Position numbers and translations under genes: made by a program
Notes under the pieces: model-generated
What the model was told of the DNA's origin: nothing
Databases searched by the model: none
The model's input: only the letters and a program-made list of their open reading frames with translations
Source of the DNA: Patescibacteria group bacterium
GTDB taxonomy: Bacteria; Patescibacteriota; Gracilibacteria; UM-FILTER-43-11
Assembly: GCA_029260985.1 (NCBI GenBank)
Contig: JAJDCE010000125.1
Location: 1 to 22,599, forward strand
Length of the DNA: 22,599 bases
Direction: 5' to 3'
Shown here: positions 21,518-22,599 of the stretch, piece after piece
Layout: each line of letters begins with the position of its first letter
Numbering within the stretch: position 1 is the first letter of the stretch

Positions 21518-21841
21518 ATGAAAACTAATAATACTGAAACATTACCTGAAGCATCTAATGTAAATCAGGAAAGGCCAGGAAGGCCAATGAGAAGAGCCGA
21601 TATGGTCATTACAGAATTTCATCAACTCGTTCAAAATGGATTTTTCAACAGAGAAAGGATTATGGAAGTTGTAGCTGAGCTGAAAGGTTCTTATGCCCGT
21701 GCCGAAGAAAGCATGCAATGTCTTGAAGGACCTAAGCACCCATTAGACCTTGATACTATTGAGCTGGAAGCAGCTCTGAAGGCTAAAAAGGATAGAGTCG
21801 CTGAAACACTGAAGCATCCACGCCTAAGGTCAGCTGCCTAA
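21518..21841 (+). CDS. Small helical protein, unknown function
   Basis: This 107-residue protein has a disordered N terminus (about 1-25, rich in Asn, Glu, Pro and Arg) and two or three amphipathic helices (about 26-65 and 77-98). There are no membrane segments and one cysteine (CLEGPKHP). The function is not recognised. It has its own promoter-like sequence and is convergent with the next gene, the two stops being 44 bases apart. A minus-strand frame over the same bases is a shadow. Confidence 0.65.
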   Translation: MKTNNTETLPEASNVNQERPGRPMRRADMVITEFHQLVQNGFFNRERIMEVVAELKGSYARAEESMQCLEGPKHPLDLDTIELEAALKAKKDRVAETLKHPRLRSAA

Positions 21842-21873
21842 ATAAACCACTCTTATAAGTCTTATCGCCCTGA

Positions 21874-21887
21874 GGCCTTTCTAGGCT
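21874..21887. terminator. Small hairpin between convergent genes
   Basis: GGCCT (21874-21878) pairs with AGGCT (21883-21887) around TTCT, with one G-T pair. It overlaps the stop codon of the minus-strand gene and has no T-run, so it is a weak candidate for a shared terminator. Confidence 0.3.
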
Positions 21888-22287
21888 ACAGTGTTTCTTC
21901 AGGCTGAGAACTCCGCATAGCTGCCTTTATTTGAAGTACCCTTTCTATTCTTGCATTTATTTTTCTAAGTCTGAGTTTTACTCTTTTGGATCTTGGTTCT
22001 AAATCCGTTTCTAATTGCCGTGTTAGCTGAGCTTTTCTTTCCGGGTTTGTTTCCTTCGCTATCTCTCTCTTCAAATCCGGTATGCAGCCCAGGCAAAGAA
22101 TCATATGCTCCCTGGCAAGTTCCAACCTTTCAGAGTTATTTTCTAAGGAGATCTCAGAAGTAAATCTGGCATCAAATCTTTCTAAAAGCCCCCGCGTGAA
22201 CATTGCGAGTTTTTCAAAGGCGCCGGGTATGGTTTCCTCGGCATCCAATTTTCGAACTTGTTTTTCGGGCTTATTCATATGAATCAT
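21886..22287 (-). CDS. Small coiled-coil protein, unknown function
   Basis: This 133-residue soluble protein is almost entirely helical and highly charged, with long Glu/Arg/Lys/Leu runs (about 26-125) suggesting a coiled coil or helical bundle. Two cysteines lie close together (ILCLGCIPD). There are two possible starts, ATG 22287 and ATG 22278, three codons apart. The function is not recognised. An extended -10 promoter lies about 60 bases upstream, leaving a leader with a short AAAAG/CTTTT hairpin. Confidence 0.65.
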   Translation of the reverse strand: MIHMNKPEKQVRKLDAEETIPGAFEKLAMFTRGLLERFDARFTSEISLENNSERLELAREHMILCLGCIPDLKREIAKETNPERKAQLTRQLETDLEPRSKRVKLRLRKINARIERVLQIKAAMRSSQPEETL

Positions 22288-22348
22288 CAGTTACTTCTAC
22301 AACTATTCCGGGTATTACTTCTTCAAAAGCTGCTTTTCCATGCTGCGG

Positions 22349-22377
22349 ATATTAGCATAATGAAGGTTTTAATCTAA
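22349..22377 (-). promoter_or_regulatory. Promoter of the coiled-coil gene
   Basis: On the minus strand, TTAGAT (22377-22372) and TAATAT (22354-22349) are 17 bases apart, with TG one base before the -10. Transcription would start near 22342, giving a leader of about 55 bases. Confidence 0.5.
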
Positions 22378-22390
22378 AAATTTTAAAATT

Positions 22391-22594
22391 TTAAGACTTT
22401 TTATCTGCGTCTTCTGGCTTTTTATCATAGCCACATCTTTCGGCAATGCCCTCTAGTAATTCCCAAATTTTGGTTTCTTCTTCTGTTGGCTTGCGCATTG
22501 CAGAAAGTTCCTGACCATGCATTAATCCCCTTAATATTCCTCTGACTGCAATTGCTACTTCAAGTCTCCCCTTCGCAGTTGCGTCTTTCATCAT
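22391..22594 (-). CDS. Small protein, unknown function (possibly 5' partial)
   Basis: At least 67 residues, beginning with two consecutive Met codons 5 bases from the window edge and ending in TAA. It is helical with a hydrophobic stretch of moderate length (VAIAVRGILRGLMHG), too interrupted for a membrane helix, and a charged, Lys/Asp-rich tail (KKPEDADKKS). The frame is open to the edge, so the true start may lie outside. I recognise no family. Confidence 0.5.
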   Translation of the reverse strand: MMKDATAKGRLEVAIAVRGILRGLMHGQELSAMRKPTEEETKIWELLEGIAERCGYDKKPEDADKKS

Positions 22595-22599
22595 CAGCT

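Noticed and set aside
1..22599. UGA read as glycine or tryptophan
   Set aside because: No in-frame TGA occurs within any conserved gene, and all glycines and tryptophans in conserved motifs use ordinary codons. Only the absence of TGA as a stop is supported.

Overview
The window looks like chromosomal DNA from a bacterium of the Candidate Phyla Radiation (Patescibacteria), most plausibly on the Peregrinibacteria/Gracilibacteria side. That placement is inferred. The support is a tandem set of two-helix VirB2-like 'T4SS pilin' proteins of the kind common in CPR genomes, short housekeeping genes with almost no gaps, dispersed palindromes with a CCTGCC/GGCAGG core, and starts without Shine-Dalgarno sequences. 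All 26 recognised reading frames end in TAA (15) or TAG (11), never TGA. None contains in-frame TGA, so the sequence does not show the UGA=glycine code of Absconditabacteria and BD1-5 Gracilibacteria.

Left part, plus strand (1-10.55 kb): the Lys/Glu-rich tail of an unidentified protein; a small two-helix membrane protein; a compact four-way-junction fold that may be a structured RNA; a UvrD-type helicase fused to a RecB/AddB-like nuclease; an AT-rich orphan membrane protein; RmuC; five consecutive signal-peptide plus two-helix pilin-like genes; methionyl-tRNA synthetase; and a membrane-anchored sortase behind two tandem promoters.

Middle part, minus strand (10.7-20.4 kb; transcription order is right to left): dnaX, 5-formyltetrahydrofolate cyclo-ligase, serine hydroxymethyltransferase, an SLH-PDZ-S41 protease, Maf, a J-domain protein, adenylosuccinate synthetase, a CYTH-domain protein and an FtsA-like actin-fold ATPase. 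The folate pair and purA belong to one-carbon and purine metabolism. FtsA and the SLH protease point to division and the cell envelope. Right end: a DsbA-like lipoprotein thiol oxidoreductase followed by four small proteins I do not recognise.

Four patterns cross gene boundaries. (1) TGA is absent as a stop. (2) Several promoters place the -10 hexamer 6-10 nt before the start codon, suggesting leaderless mRNAs. (3) Degenerate 7-bp tandem arrays occur in several intergenic gaps, two of them as facing inverted arrays, and once in frame inside the helicase gene. (4) A 22-bp perfect palindrome sits among direct repeats upstream of the cyclo-ligase gene. No gene-free stretch exceeds 300 bases; the longest gaps (about 160 bases) lie at 10551-10711 and 20391-20555 and are described below. 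I saw no tRNA, rRNA, CRISPR array, transposase or integrase.
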